A stretch of DNA of 64,000 nt. Origin: Deltaproteobacteria bacterium. GTDB taxonomy: Bacteria > Myxococcota_A > UBA9160 > UBA4427. The translations under genes and the position numbers were made by a program. The DNA is taken from contig JAJDAO010000055.1 of NCBI GenBank assembly GCA_029261835.1, positions 62,001 through 126,000 of the forward strand, given 5' to 3'. Below, one piece after another: positions 35,437 through 44,737 of the stretch (its first letter is position 1; every line of letters begins with the position of its first letter). The notes under the pieces were generated by a model. That model saw nothing but the letters and a program-made list of their open reading frames with translations, searched no databases and was not told the DNA's origin.

Positions 35437-36132
35437 TTATCGCTGGCGGCGAATCGCCAGGCCTCCGAGTCCGAGCGCCAGCAGCAGCGCGGTGCTCGGC
35501 TCGGGCACAAAGTTATACACGACGTTGGTCTCGATCACCGGAGTCCCGCCCAGGCGCTGGTAGTCGACGTCGTAGCGCAGCGTCAGCGAGTCACCGATCG
35601 CGTACATCCGGACGCCGAGATAGTAGTACGTATTGCCAGCCGTACTGGTCCAGACGATGGTCTCCAAGCCGCCGTAGCTCTGGCCGGCAATCGAACCGGC
35701 GGAGGTCTCGACCGCCACCTCGTCCTCGTTGTAGGCGACGGGATTCGTGCCGAGACCGGAGAGGAAGAGCAGGATTCCGTCCTGCGGTATCGGCTGCGTC
35801 ACGCTCGTCAGGGTGAGGGTGGCGATCGAGACGTAGGGGTCGCTGCCCTGGGGCAGCGGCGGCTGGCAGTCTCCCGCGCCATTGAGCAGCAGACACTGCT
35901 GCAATGTGTACGAGACACTCTCGCCGGGACCACTGCCCGCACTGACGAACGGCGCATTGCTGGGGATCACATAACTGGCGGTCGTGGGGAAGCCCGGCGT
36001 CGCATCGAAGCCAGCGGCGTAGATGCTCGGCAGAAACTGCACGCTCGTCGCCCGCGCAGCGCCGACATCGACGAGGAGCAAGCCGATCAGTGCGATCAAG
36101 AGCGCGGGCAGTCCGAAGCGCTGGGGCGTCAT
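35437..36132 (-). CDS. PEP-CTERM sorting domain protein
   Basis: ATG 36132 has a GGAAGGAAGAG ribosome binding site and gives 231 residues; an upstream in-frame extension to 36417 is not credible. A signal peptide is followed by a beta-rich exported domain with one short Cys pair (QQCLLL, DCQPPL). The C-terminus reads VPEPSTALLLALGLGGLAI with a basic tail, the canonical PEP-CTERM signal cleaved by an exosortase. The mature domain has no recognised function. The required exosortase is not in the window. It is the first gene of the operon with the TPR-barrel and FecR genes. Confidence 0.88.
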   Translation of the reverse strand: MTPQRFGLPALLIALIGLLLVDVGAARATSVQFLPSIYAAGFDATPGFPTTASYVIPSNAPFVSAGSGPGESVSYTLQQCLLLNGAGDCQPPLPQGSDPYVSIATLTLTSVTQPIPQDGILLFLSGLGTNPVAYNEDEVAVETSAGSIAGQSYGGLETIVWTSTAGNTYYYLGVRMYAIGDSLTLRYDVDYQRLGGTPVIETNVVYNFVPEPSTALLLALGLGGLAIRRQR

Positions 36133-36367
36133 GTATCTCTTCCTTCCGATCTCACGTTGGAGGAATGCGGGTCGTCGGTCGTGAGTGGTCGAGCGCCGCT
36201 GAATGTGGCGAAAAAAGGCTGTGGTTGTGGAGCTTTCCACCCCGACCTGCAGCGCTCGCGCATGCCGCCGGCAGCGCATGTGCACGGAGTGGAGAACCAG
36301 CGCAGCAACGCAAGCAGCGGAGTCGGGTAGAGAGATCTGCGCCCGAGCTGGGCCGTGCGCTCGTCGC

Positions 36368-36925
36368 TCAGCGAACGAGCATGCGCGCGGGCCGCTTGAA
36401 CGGCCGATGGATCTCATGATCGTCGCGCGAGCGCGGCGCCCCCAGCGCGTCGCGCTGATCGAGCCAGGCGATCACGCGCAAGAGATCCCCGTCGCCCGCG
36501 CGCACACAGCCCGCGGAGACCGCCTTACCCATGAGGCGCGGGTCTCCCCCGCCGTGCAGCGCGACGGAGCCGTTCTCAGCAAAGGGAATCTTCGCCGCGC
36601 CCATGGGCGTCGTCAGCGAGGCCGCTTCGGGCTGTGCACCGGCCTGCATCGCGTCCGGTGCCGGATGCCAGGAAGGACGCAAGATGACCCAACTCAGCGG
36701 ATAGCTACCGCTGGGCGTAGGGCTGGCGGGCGAGCCGAGCACGACCGGGATAGTGGGCCCCGCCTCACCACTGCGCAGATCCCGCACCATCACACGATAG
36801 TGTTCGCGGTCCAGCTCCAGTAGCAATCCCGGGTCGGCTGACGCGGTGACGGGCGAGATGCTCGACAGCATCGCAAGGAACAGCCAGAGCGAGACGGGCA
36901 GAGCGCCATTGAGTGCTTGCGTCAT
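36368..36925 (-). CDS. L,D-transpeptidase (YkuD family)
   Basis: A 185-residue exported protein from ATG 36925 with an N-terminal signal (LWLFLAMLSSISPVTASA). The YkuD core has VVLGSPASPTPSG, a histidine in ALHGGGDPRLMG and the nucleophile Cys in VSAGCVRAGD. The usual SHGC is SAGC here, so the second histidine is replaced by Ala. Such enzymes make 3-3 peptidoglycan crosslinks or attach proteins to peptidoglycan in the periplasm. No strong ribosome binding site is seen. It lies just downstream of the rRNA methyltransferase gene on the same strand (49 bp). Confidence 0.85.
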   Translation of the reverse strand: MTQALNGALPVSLWLFLAMLSSISPVTASADPGLLLELDREHYRVMVRDLRSGEAGPTIPVVLGSPASPTPSGSYPLSWVILRPSWHPAPDAMQAGAQPEAASLTTPMGAAKIPFAENGSVALHGGGDPRLMGKAVSAGCVRAGDGDLLRVIAWLDQRDALGAPRSRDDHEIHRPFKRPARMLVR

Positions 36926-36974
36926 CACGCGCGCAGCATACCAGAGGCCGCGGCAAGCGCTTCGTCGCCACGCC

Positions 36975-38825
36975 TCAGGCGCGACGTGCGATGACACCGC
37001 TGAAGGCATCACCTTCCGGAAAGCCTTTCAATCGGGGAAAGTCAGCGGCCGGGCCTGCCGGCTGAAGATCAGCCAGCCGGACCGCCGCGCGCTCGGCCGC
37101 CCGCTCGAGCAGGTGTTCGAGCGGGCGGCGCGCTGCGCGTTCGTTGCGACACAGCAGCAAGACACCACCTGGGGCGAGATGCTGTAGTGCTCCGACGACG
37201 AGCGGCTCCAGATCACGCTGCACGGACCAGTAGCCACGCCCGGCGGCGGCGGCTGTCGGCGGATCGAGAACGATGCCGTCGAAAACTTCACCCGGTGCGA
37301 GCTCGGACAGGAAACGACGGCCATCCCTGCGCACCGAATGATGGCGATCGACGTCGACACCACGCGCGCTGTTGAGCTCGAGGTTCTGCTCCAGCCAGCG
37401 CAGATAGGCGGCCGAGAGATCCACACTGACGACCTGCGCCGCGCCGGCAGCGAGCAGCGAGACGCTGAAGGCGCCGGTATGAGCGAAGAGGTTCAGCCAG
37501 CGCCCACCGCGGCGCGCAAAGCGCGCCACACGCTCGCGGTTCTCGCGCTGGTCGAGATAGAGCCCGAAGCCCGGCCTCGGGTTCTGCGGCTCGGCGAGCC
37601 CCGGATCGACGAGGTAGCAGAGGCCACGCTCGTGCACGCACAGTCGACTGCCATCGCGCCAGAGCAGCTTCGCCAGCGCCTCGTCGTCGCCACGCGCCAG
37701 CCGCACGCACTCGAGGCGACGCGACGGCGCGCCGACCAGGTGCAGCACCTCGACGACGGGCGCCGCCGCGCCCAGCTGATCGGCAAAGCCGTGCTGCACG
37801 GCGTTGACCACGCGATCGAGCAGCCCCGCGCAGGCGCGCCCCGAGACCAGCACGCGCAGCAGGCCGCCCAGACGATCGACCGCCAGGCCCGCCAAGCCGT
37901 CCGCCTCGCCGTGGATCAGCCGCATCGCATCGGTGTAGACCTCACCGCCCTTCAGCGAACGCGCTTCGCCTCGCCGCATCAGCTCGCGCCGCCGCGCAAG
38001 CGCCTGCGCGACGCGTGCCTCCACGCTCTGTGCCTCCCTCGCGCGTCGCGCGCCGCTGGCCCACACGCGCGCGGCGAGCCGCCCCGCACCCTCGATGCGC
38101 GCGAGTCCCAGAGCCTTGCCCTGGCTTCCGGAAACACTGACGAGCGTACCGGGCCGAAAGCCACCGGCGTCCTCCGTATCGTCGTCTGCCAGGATCCATG
38201 GATGGCCGCGGCGAAGCACGCGGGTCGTCGCAGCGGAAACTCGCCAACTCGGAAGCTCGCCGGCCTCGCCGGTACTCTGTGGAAAGACCGGCTCGAGTGG
38301 CCACCAATCCTCGGCCGGCTCGGTGGCGCCGCCATCGCAGAGCGGCCGCAGACGTGTGCCACCCGCCACCAGGATTCCGCCTCGCCGCGCGTCCGCCAGA
38401 GCGGGAAAGCCGGCGCGGGCCAGCGCGTCGAGCACGGCGCCGACGCGCAGCGAACCGCATGCGAGATCGAGCTCGGCGACGCCGCCCCGCTCGTCGCGCA
38501 GCGAGAAGCAGAGATCGCTGTCCTCGCCGCAGTCCAGCACGCCGCGGCGCCAGGCGGGAGCCGGCACCAGCGCGAGAAAGCGCGAGGAGCGCTCCGGCGG
38601 CTCCGGCGCGAGCCCAAGACGCTCCCCGGCCACGGTCACCCGAGCACCGGGCGCAACGGACCGCTCCAGTCTTCGGACGCTCCGCCCCGCCACCTGCACG
38701 GCGCCATGGGCGGCGAGCTCGGCGCACTGCTCGGCAGTCGCCTCGCGAAGTGCTCTCCGCATCAGGTCGAGCAGGGGCAGCGAACTGCCCGGCGCACGAA
38801 AGACAGCTTCGTTCACGTCGCGCAT
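36975..38825 (-). CDS. RlmI-like rRNA methyltransferase with N-terminal S4-like and pseudouridine-synthase-like segments
   Basis: From ATG 38825 the product is 616 residues. Residues 1-~85 resemble an S4 RNA-binding domain (LAAHGAVQVAGRSVRRLE). Residues ~95-215 contain SLRVGAVLDALARAGFPALAD, similar to the C-terminal part of RluA-type pseudouridine synthases but without the catalytic Asp region. Residues ~225-616 match RlmI-type SAM methyltransferases: a PUA-like part (LRRGHPWILADD), then NLFAHTGAFSVSL (SAM motif I), VSVDLS and FDGIVLDPPT. The methyltransferase part is probably active on 23S rRNA cytosine; the middle segment looks like a decayed enzyme domain used for binding. The assignment of the first two segments is inference. 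Confidence 0.8.
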   Translation of the reverse strand: MRDVNEAVFRAPGSSLPLLDLMRRALREATAEQCAELAAHGAVQVAGRSVRRLERSVAPGARVTVAGERLGLAPEPPERSSRFLALVPAPAWRRGVLDCGEDSDLCFSLRDERGGVAELDLACGSLRVGAVLDALARAGFPALADARRGGILVAGGTRLRPLCDGGATEPAEDWWPLEPVFPQSTGEAGELPSWRVSAATTRVLRRGHPWILADDDTEDAGGFRPGTLVSVSGSQGKALGLARIEGAGRLAARVWASGARRAREAQSVEARVAQALARRRELMRRGEARSLKGGEVYTDAMRLIHGEADGLAGLAVDRLGGLLRVLVSGRACAGLLDRVVNAVQHGFADQLGAAAPVVEVLHLVGAPSRRLECVRLARGDDEALAKLLWRDGSRLCVHERGLCYLVDPGLAEPQNPRPGFGLYLDQRENRERVARFARRGGRWLNLFAHTGAFSVSLLAAGAAQVVSVDLSAAYLRWLEQNLELNSARGVDVDRHHSVRRDGRRFLSELAPGEVFDGIVLDPPTAAAAGRGYWSVQRDLEPLVVGALQHLAPGGVLLLCRNERAARRPLEHLLERAAERAAVRLADLQPAGPAADFPRLKGFPEGDAFSGVIARRA

Positions 38826-38898
38826 GGTAACGACTCGCACTCGCCGGGGGGCTCGAGCGAGGCGCCTGCGATAGATTCCGGGCCGGAGACCAGCCACC

Positions 38899-39801
38899 AT
38901 GGACGCCACAATCCAGCCGCATCCCATCACCCCCGTACAGCGGCTGGGCGTATGGCAGTACCGCTCGCTGATGGCGCTGGCTGCGGGTGTCACCCGCCTG
39001 CGCCGGAGCGCACTGGACGCACCAATCGAGCGGCGCCGCTACGGCACGCGAAGTGCCGAGACGCTGGAGCTGATACACGCCCGGCGCGATGCGCCGCAGC
39101 GCGAGCCCGTCGTCTACCTGCACGGCGGCGGCTGGATCTGCGGCAAGAAGCAGCTCTACACGGCGGATCTCGCCTTCCTGTCCGAGCGGGGCCACCGCGT
39201 GTTCAACCTCGACTACCCGTTGGCTCCCGAGCACCCGCACCCGCTGCCGCTGATCGCCCTGTTCCATGCCCTGTCCTGGATACGCAAGCGGTATCCCGAA
39301 GTGACGGGGGTCCACCTGATGGGGGACTCGGCGGGCGGCAACCTGGCCATGATGCTCGGCCTGCTGCTCGCACATCCCGAGCTCCGTGGCGCGCTCGCCC
39401 CCTCGTCCGAGGCGCTGGATCTGCCGAGGCCGCGCAGCATCATTTCCCTCTATGGCGTGCTCGACCGTCTGAGCTGGCTCGAACATGGGTTTCCCGGAGC
39501 GAAGCTCATGCTGCAGTGTTACGGCGGCCGCGGCGCCTTCGAAGCGCAGGTCGGCCCCGAGCTCGCGCTCACGCCGCTCGACCTGCAGTTCGAGAGCTAT
39601 CCGCCCTGCTTCATCGCCTACGGAACACGCGACAGACTGGCCGAGTCGTCCCGGCTCGCCTATGAGCGGCTCAAGGAGAGCCGCGGACGGGTTCGCCTTG
39701 CGAAGTACGATGGGGAGAGCCACGGCTTCTTCAACATGGGTTGGCGCAAGAACTGCGCGCGCCTCAAGCATGACATCTCGAACTTCCTCGAAAGTCTCTG
39801 A
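38899..39801 (+). CDS. Alpha/beta hydrolase, hormone-sensitive-lipase-type esterase
   Basis: A 300-residue esterase with the HSL signature HGGGWICG (oxyanion hole), the nucleophile Ser in GDSAGGNLAM, a candidate Asp in YGTRDRLAE and His in ESHGFFNMG. The pattern is typical of family IV carboxylesterases. No signal peptide is evident. It starts 73 bp from the divergent methyltransferase gene and ends 6 bp before the next GTG, so it may be cotranscribed with the nucleotidyltransferase-like gene. The substrate is unknown. Confidence 0.88.
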   Translation: MDATIQPHPITPVQRLGVWQYRSLMALAAGVTRLRRSALDAPIERRRYGTRSAETLELIHARRDAPQREPVVYLHGGGWICGKKQLYTADLAFLSERGHRVFNLDYPLAPEHPHPLPLIALFHALSWIRKRYPEVTGVHLMGDSAGGNLAMMLGLLLAHPELRGALAPSSEALDLPRPRSIISLYGVLDRLSWLEHGFPGAKLMLQCYGGRGAFEAQVGPELALTPLDLQFESYPPCFIAYGTRDRLAESSRLAYERLKESRGRVRLAKYDGESHGFFNMGWRKNCARLKHDISNFLESL

Positions 39802-39807
39802 CAGGTT

Positions 39808-41073
39808 GTGGAAGACGCCGGACCGAGCGCGGCGAGCGGCGATCAGCGCAGCCGAGTGCACGGCGTGATCGAGCTCCCGGACGCGCTTCGCGAAGTGGCG
39901 CGCACCCTCGAGTGCGGCGGGCACGATGCGTGGATCGTGGGCGAGACGCTTCACGATCTACTCAACGGCACGAAGCCGCCGGGTTTTGCCATGGTGACGT
40001 CCGCCTCGGCCGCAGAGATCGCGCGCCGCTTCGCGGCGGCCGTCCCGGTGCGAGCGGGTGAAGTCTGCTTCACGCTGCCGACGCCGGCGGGCCCAGTCGA
40101 TCTCTCGACGCTCCGCAACGGAGTCTGCATCGAAGACGATCTGGCCCACCGAGACTTCACGGTGTTCGCGCTGGCCTACTCGCCAACGCAGCAGCGGTTG
40201 GTCGACCCGCATGAGGGTATCCGCGACATGCGAACACGCGTGCTGCGAGCCGTGAACGACGCGGGCGAGCGGCTGGCGGAAGACCCGCTGCGCGCGCTGC
40301 GCGCGGCGCGCATGATCGCCTGCGGCGGCTATGCCCCAGACGCGGATCTGGAGCGAGCCATGGGCGAGCTGAGTGCCACGGCCGTCACGGCTGTGCCCGC
40401 CGTGGCGCTGCGCCGCGAGCTGGCGCGAATGCTGGTCGGCAGCCGAGCCGGCGCGGGCCTTGCGCTGCTGCGCCGCAGCGGCATCGAGGCCGTGCTCGCC
40501 GCCGGCACGAAGGCCGATGCGGCGGCGCTGATCGACGCGCTGCCGCCCGTGCTGGCACCGCGACTCGCCGCCTGGCTGCGCGGCGCCCGCGCCGGGCGCG
40601 CTCTGCGGCGTCTGCGCTTCGGACGCGAGTTGGCGAACCACGTCCTGCTTCTGCTGCAACACCACCCGCTCGAGCGCGGTATCCGTAGCCGCAGCCACGC
40701 CTCGCTGCGGCGACTGCTGGCGCGTCTCGATGACGACAATCGCCAGACGCTGTTCGAGCTGCGAGAGCGAGAGATCGAACTTGCGGCGGCGCGGGGCGAC
40801 CTCTCTGCGCGAGAGGCCGCGGACAGTCGCGCGGCTCTGAAGAACCTCGAGCAAGCCCTGGCGCGGTGTAGCGAGCAGCTCGACTCCGATCGGCGCGAAG
40901 TGCCGCTGGCCCTGGACGGCCGCGAGGTCATGGCGGTGCTGGGAACCGGACCCGGCCCGCAGATCGGCGGCGCGCTGCGTTTCTTGCGCGAGCAGGTCGC
41001 GCTGGCGCCCGCCCGTAACACCCCGAGCGAGCTGCGTGCCCTGCTGCGCGAGTGGGCGGCGCGCGCCCCCTGA
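39808..41073 (+). CDS. CCA-transferase/poly(A)-polymerase-like protein lacking the catalytic aspartates
   Basis: The 421-residue protein follows the plan of class II tRNA nucleotidyltransferases: IVGETLHDLLNGTKPPG at the head, then DDLAHRDFTVFALAY, LVDPHEGIRDM and AEDPLRALRAARMIA, followed by helical regions. In active enzymes the first motif reads VGGxVRD...DxD. Here it reads VGETLHD, and the D-x-D position is FAMVTSA, so both catalytic aspartates are gone while the neck motifs remain. It is probably a non-catalytic RNA-binding relative. The start GTG 39808 is uncertain; internal GTGs near 39860 are alternatives. Confidence 0.75.
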   Translation: MEDAGPSAASGDQRSRVHGVIELPDALREVARTLECGGHDAWIVGETLHDLLNGTKPPGFAMVTSASAAEIARRFAAAVPVRAGEVCFTLPTPAGPVDLSTLRNGVCIEDDLAHRDFTVFALAYSPTQQRLVDPHEGIRDMRTRVLRAVNDAGERLAEDPLRALRAARMIACGGYAPDADLERAMGELSATAVTAVPAVALRRELARMLVGSRAGAGLALLRRSGIEAVLAAGTKADAAALIDALPPVLAPRLAAWLRGARAGRALRRLRFGRELANHVLLLLQHHPLERGIRSRSHASLRRLLARLDDDNRQTLFELREREIELAAARGDLSAREAADSRAALKNLEQALARCSEQLDSDRREVPLALDGREVMAVLGTGPGPQIGGALRFLREQVALAPARNTPSELRALLREWAARAP

Positions 41074-41152
41074 TCAGAGCTCGGCGTATTCAAGCGTGAC
41101 CCGGGCCCGTCGGCCCGCTCGCTCACCGCGCTACAGGCCAAGTGCGTTATTT

Positions 41153-41158
41153 TTGACA
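41153..41158 (+). promoter_or_regulatory. Candidate -35 box upstream of the SNF2 gene
   Basis: A perfect TTGACA in a short A+T-rich stretch (41146-41166) of otherwise G+C-rich sequence, 42 bp before the ATG. No good -10 lies 16-18 bp downstream (TCTGCA at 41176-41181), so the call is weak. Confidence 0.25.
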
Positions 41159-41199
41159 AATCTTGAGCGTTTCTGTCTGCAAGGAAGACTCACGCCGCC

Positions 41200-44157
41200 A
41201 TGCAAGATCTCTTCGACGCAGTCCGGCAAGCTTGCTCCGCGGCCACGTGGTCCAGCGGCGTAGAGCTGACGAGGGCCGAGGCCGTGACGGGCGAGCGCAG
41301 CGAATCGGACGAGGTGCTGCTCCGCGTATCCACCCGCCGCGGCATGCTTGCCCGGCTCGTCACGCTCTACCCGGAAGACCGGGATTGGGAGTGCACCTGC
41401 CGCGGCAACGAGGACCCCTGCGAGCATGTCGCTGCCGCGGTGATCTCCCTGCTCCAGGCGCGCAAGCGCGGCCAGGCGTTGCCGTCGCCGTCCAAGCCGG
41501 GTGGCCGCCTCCGCTACCGCTTCCGCGAAGAGAGCGGCAGCGAGTTGGCCTTCGAGCGCGAGATCGTCAGCGAAACGTCGAGCCACACGCTCACGAGCAC
41601 GCTCGAGGCCATCGCCTCGGGGCGCGTGGACGGACCGCGCTTCGTCGCGACGCAGCAAGACCTGGCTGTGGAGCACGCACTCGGCTCACGGTCGCGAGGC
41701 GCCCTGCCCCGTGAGGCAATGGCCAAGCTGCTGGATGCCCTGGCGGGCTGCAATGAGGTGCTGCTCGAGGACCGGCCGGTAAAGGCTTCGTCCGAACGCG
41801 TCGTGCCGCTGGCGTGCGTCGTCGACGCGCCGGGCGGCGTCCGCCTCTACGTGGAGCAGGACCCGACCATCAGCAGAGTCTTCTCGAATGGCGCGGTGCT
41901 CTGCGGCGACACGCTGCGTGCGGTCGGAGCGAACCGGCTGACGGGACGCGAGCTCGAGGAGCTGCCGCGCGGGCGTTTCTACGCCAACGACCGGCTGCCC
42001 GAGCTGGTGACCGAGGTGCTCCCCTCTCTGGAGCAACGGATCCCGGTCGAGATTCGCGGCACCCGGCTGCCGACGACCAGTCACTCGGAGAAGCCGCGCA
42101 TCCTGATCGAAGTGACACGCGACGGCGAGCGCCTGTCGATTCTGCCAACGCTCGTCTACGGCTCGCCACCCTGTGCCCGCATCGATGCGGGCAGATTGAT
42201 CCACATCCAGGGCGCGATCCCGCTGCGCGACGAAGCCGCCGAGCGCAGCCGCGTGCGTCATCTGCAAGATGAGCTGGGTCTGGCACCCGGTCACCGCGTG
42301 GTACTGCCGAGTGAGCAGGCGATTGCGCTGGCCGAACGCCTCTCGAGCTGGCGCGGCGAGATCAAGGGAGACGCCCATCTCGACTTCCACTGCCTGCCGG
42401 AGCTGGTGCCGCGTCTGCAGATTCGCGGAGATCACCTGACGCTCGAATTCGAGGTCCCCGCCAGCGAGCGGGATCCCGGCGGCGCGGCCGCCCAAGATTC
42501 GACAGGACGCGGCGCGGGGACCCGTATCGGCGCAGAGGCGGCGCTCGCGGCGTGGAACAGCGGCGCGTCATTGGTCTCGCTGAGCCAGGGCGGCTTTGCG
42601 CCGCTACCGGCCGACTGGCTGACCCGCTTCGGCGATCGCATATGCGATCTGATGGCCGCACGCCAACCCGACGGCAGGCTGCCCACCTGTGCGCTGCCGG
42701 ACCTCGGCCGGCTCTGTGAGGAGCTCGACGAGGCGGCGCCGCCCCGGCTGGAGCGACTCAAGCCCATCCTCGAGGGTTTCAGTGGTATCGAGCCGACAAC
42801 ACCGCCCAGTGATCTCAGGGCCGAGCTCCGCGGCTACCAGCGCCACGGCGTCGACTGGCTGAGTTTCCTTCGCGACGCGGAGCTCGGAGCCTTGCTCGCC
42901 GACGACATGGGGCTGGGCAAGACGCTACAGGCGTTGTGCGCGCTGCGGGGTCGCAGCCTGGTGGTGGCGCCGACGAGTGTCCTGCACAACTGGGCAGACG
43001 AGATGCGTCGTTTCCGTCCGGGGCTTCGTTTCGCCTTGTACCACGGACCGAAGAGAGAGCTCGACGAGAGCACCGAGGTGACTCTGACGAGCTACGCAAT
43101 TCTGCGTCTGGACAGCGAAATCCTGTGTCGTGAGAAGTGGAGCACGGTCGTTCTCGACGAAGCCCAGTACATCAAGAATCCCGAGAGCCAGGTCGCGCAA
43201 GCGGCCTACCGACTGAGCGCGAACTTCCGAGCCGCCCTGACGGGCACGCCGGTCGAGAATCGCCTGGATGAGCTGTGGAGTCAGTTTCACTTCCTCAATC
43301 GCGGCCTGCTCGGCGGACGCCGTGACTTCCAGCAACGCTACGCTCGGCCGATCGCGGACGGCGACAGCGTCGCGGCCGATCGCCTGCGCGAGCGGATCCA
43401 CCCGTTCGTGCTGCGGCGGCTCAAACGGCAGGTCGCGCCCGAGCTGCCGCCCAGAACCGAAGTCGTGCTGCACTGCGAACTCAGCGAAGAAGAACGCCAA
43501 GTCTACGACGCGGTGCGCGCGGCCAGCGTCAGCAAGGTTGTGGAACGCCTGCGCGCGGGCGGCAACGTGCTGGCCGCTCTCGAGGTGCTGCTCCGGCTGC
43601 GCCAGGCGGCCTGTCATCCGGGACTCGTGCCCGGGCAGTCAGCGACGGTCTCCAGCAAGGTCTCGCTGCTGATCGAACGCATCGAGCAGGCCGTCGCGGA
43701 CGGCCACAAGGCACTGGTCTTCTCGCAGTGGACCTCGCTGCTCGACCGCGTCGAGCCAGCGCTGCGAGACGTCGACGTCCCCTTCGAACGGCTGGACGGC
43801 GCGACGCGCGATCGGGCCGGTGTGGTGGAGCGCTTTCAGCAGACCGAGGGTGCCCCCGTCATGCTGGTTTCGCTCAGGGCCGGGGGGACGGGGCTCAATC
43901 TGACCGCCGCCGATCACATCTTCCTGCTCGACCCGTGGTGGAATCCAGCGGTAGAGGATCAGGCGGCGGATCGGGCCCACCGCATCGGCCAGACTCGGCC
44001 GGTTGTGATCCATCGCATCGTGGCGCTCGATACGGTCGAGGAACGCATCTTGGAGCTGCACGCGCGCAAGCGGGCGCTGTCCGAAACGGCGCTAAGCGGC
44101 ACCGGCGCGGGTGAGGGACTCACGCGCAACGACCTGCTGGCGCTGCTGGCCGACTGA
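41200..44157 (+). CDS. SWIM zinc-finger SNF2-family DNA-dependent ATPase
   Basis: A 985-residue protein. A SWIM zinc finger (C65-x-C67-x6-C74-x-H76) lies near the N-terminus. A long central region (about 90-530) follows, then the SNF2 motor: Walker A in DDMGLGKT (residues 568-575), D653-[11 protein letters not shown], and the C-terminal half with [19 protein letters not shown] and AHRIGQ. SNF2 proteins with a SWIM finger translocate on double-stranded DNA and are linked to DNA repair or transcription recycling (RapA/HepA-like). ATG 41200 follows an AAGGAAG about 12 bases upstream. It is a stand-alone gene. Confidence 0.92.
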   Translation: MQDLFDAVRQACSAATWSSGVELTRAEAVTGERSESDEVLLRVSTRRGMLARLVTLYPEDRDWECTCRGNEDPCEHVAAAVISLLQARKRGQALPSPSKPGGRLRYRFREESGSELAFEREIVSETSSHTLTSTLEAIASGRVDGPRFVATQQDLAVEHALGSRSRGALPREAMAKLLDALAGCNEVLLEDRPVKASSERVVPLACVVDAPGGVRLYVEQDPTISRVFSNGAVLCGDTLRAVGANRLTGRELEELPRGRFYANDRLPELVTEVLPSLEQRIPVEIRGTRLPTTSHSEKPRILIEVTRDGERLSILPTLVYGSPPCARIDAGRLIHIQGAIPLRDEAAERSRVRHLQDELGLAPGHRVVLPSEQAIALAERLSSWRGEIKGDAHLDFHCLPELVPRLQIRGDHLTLEFEVPASERDPGGAAAQDSTGRGAGTRIGAEAALAAWNSGASLVSLSQGGFAPLPADWLTRFGDRICDLMAARQPDGRLPTCALPDLGRLCEELDEAAPPRLERLKPILEGFSGIEPTTPPSDLRAELRGYQRHGVDWLSFLRDAELGALLADDMGLGKTLQALCALRGRSLVVAPTSVLHNWADEMRRFRPGLRFALYHGPKRELDESTEVTLTSYAILRLDSEILCREKWSTVVLDEAQYIKNPESQVAQAAYRLSANFRAALTGTPVENRLDELWSQFHFLNRGLLGGRRDFQQRYARPIADGDSVAADRLRERIHPFVLRRLKRQVAPELPPRTEVVLHCELSEEERQVYDAVRAASVSKVVERLRAGGNVLAALEVLLRLRQAACHPGLVPGQSATVSSKVSLLIERIEQAVADGHKALVFSQWTSLLDRVEPALRDVDVPFERLDGATRDRAGVVERFQQTEGAPVMLVSLRAGGTGLNLTAADHIFLLDPWWNPAVEDQAADRAHRIGQTRPVVIHRIVALDTVEERILELHARKRALSETALSGTGAGEGLTRNDLLALLAD

Positions 44158-44369
44158 GCCCTCGCCGCTCTGTCGCCACGCCTCGTCGCCGGCAGCCGCC
44201 TGGGGAGCGACTCCGGGCTGCGAATCCCGCCGGGGAGGCCCCATCGGGGCGCGCGACTCAAGTGCCTGAAGGGTCCGCCCGATGCTTCAGATTGTACGTA
44301 TTGTTTTCCCTACGTGGTGACTAACCTCCTCTCCGACTGGAGTCGCGCTTGCGTGACGAGAAAGCGATC

Positions 44370-44672
44370 GTGAAGCGAGCCGGTCGCCTGGCGATAGCCC
44401 TGCTGGCACTGGTGACCGCATCACTGCCGGCGGTCGCCAGCGACGACCGGGACGCCCACCCCGGCGCCACTGCGCAGCCGGCGCCGACGGTCGACGACTC
44501 CGGCCGATCGCACACGCGGCTCCAGCCCCCGCAGGCCCCCTCCGCCGCCCCGCCCGGCGGCGCACCGCCCGTCACGCGGGCCGCCATCCGGCGCTGGATT
44601 CGCAGCACCAGCCCCGCCGACTGGCTGAGCCGCTATGGTGACGTCGTGCGGGCCGAGCGACCCGCCGACTGA
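44370..44672 (+). CDS. Small exported proline-rich protein
   Basis: From GTG 44370 a 100-residue product: basic start and hydrophobic signal (LAIALLALVTASLPAVAS), then a Pro/Ala/Gly-rich spacer. The short C-terminal segment (AAIRRWIRSTSPADWLSRYG) may be amphipathic helices. A TTG at 44349 would add seven residues. No family was recognised. The 212-bp region before it contains an A+T-richer stretch (44290-44315) that may hold its promoter, but no clear boxes are seen. Confidence 0.5.
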   Translation: MKRAGRLAIALLALVTASLPAVASDDRDAHPGATAQPAPTVDDSGRSHTRLQPPQAPSAAPPGGAPPVTRAAIRRWIRSTSPADWLSRYGDVVRAERPAD

Positions 44673-44737
44673 GTAGCCCGACACCTCTTGTGGTCGGACG
44701 CTCGATCGGGCGACAACGCGCAGGAGGTACAGCGAAC

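Noticed and set aside
37338..39665. 775-codon open frame on + opposite the RlmI-like gene
   Set aside because: It is antisense to conserved methyltransferase motifs and runs through the real esterase gene in another frame; no domain resemblance.
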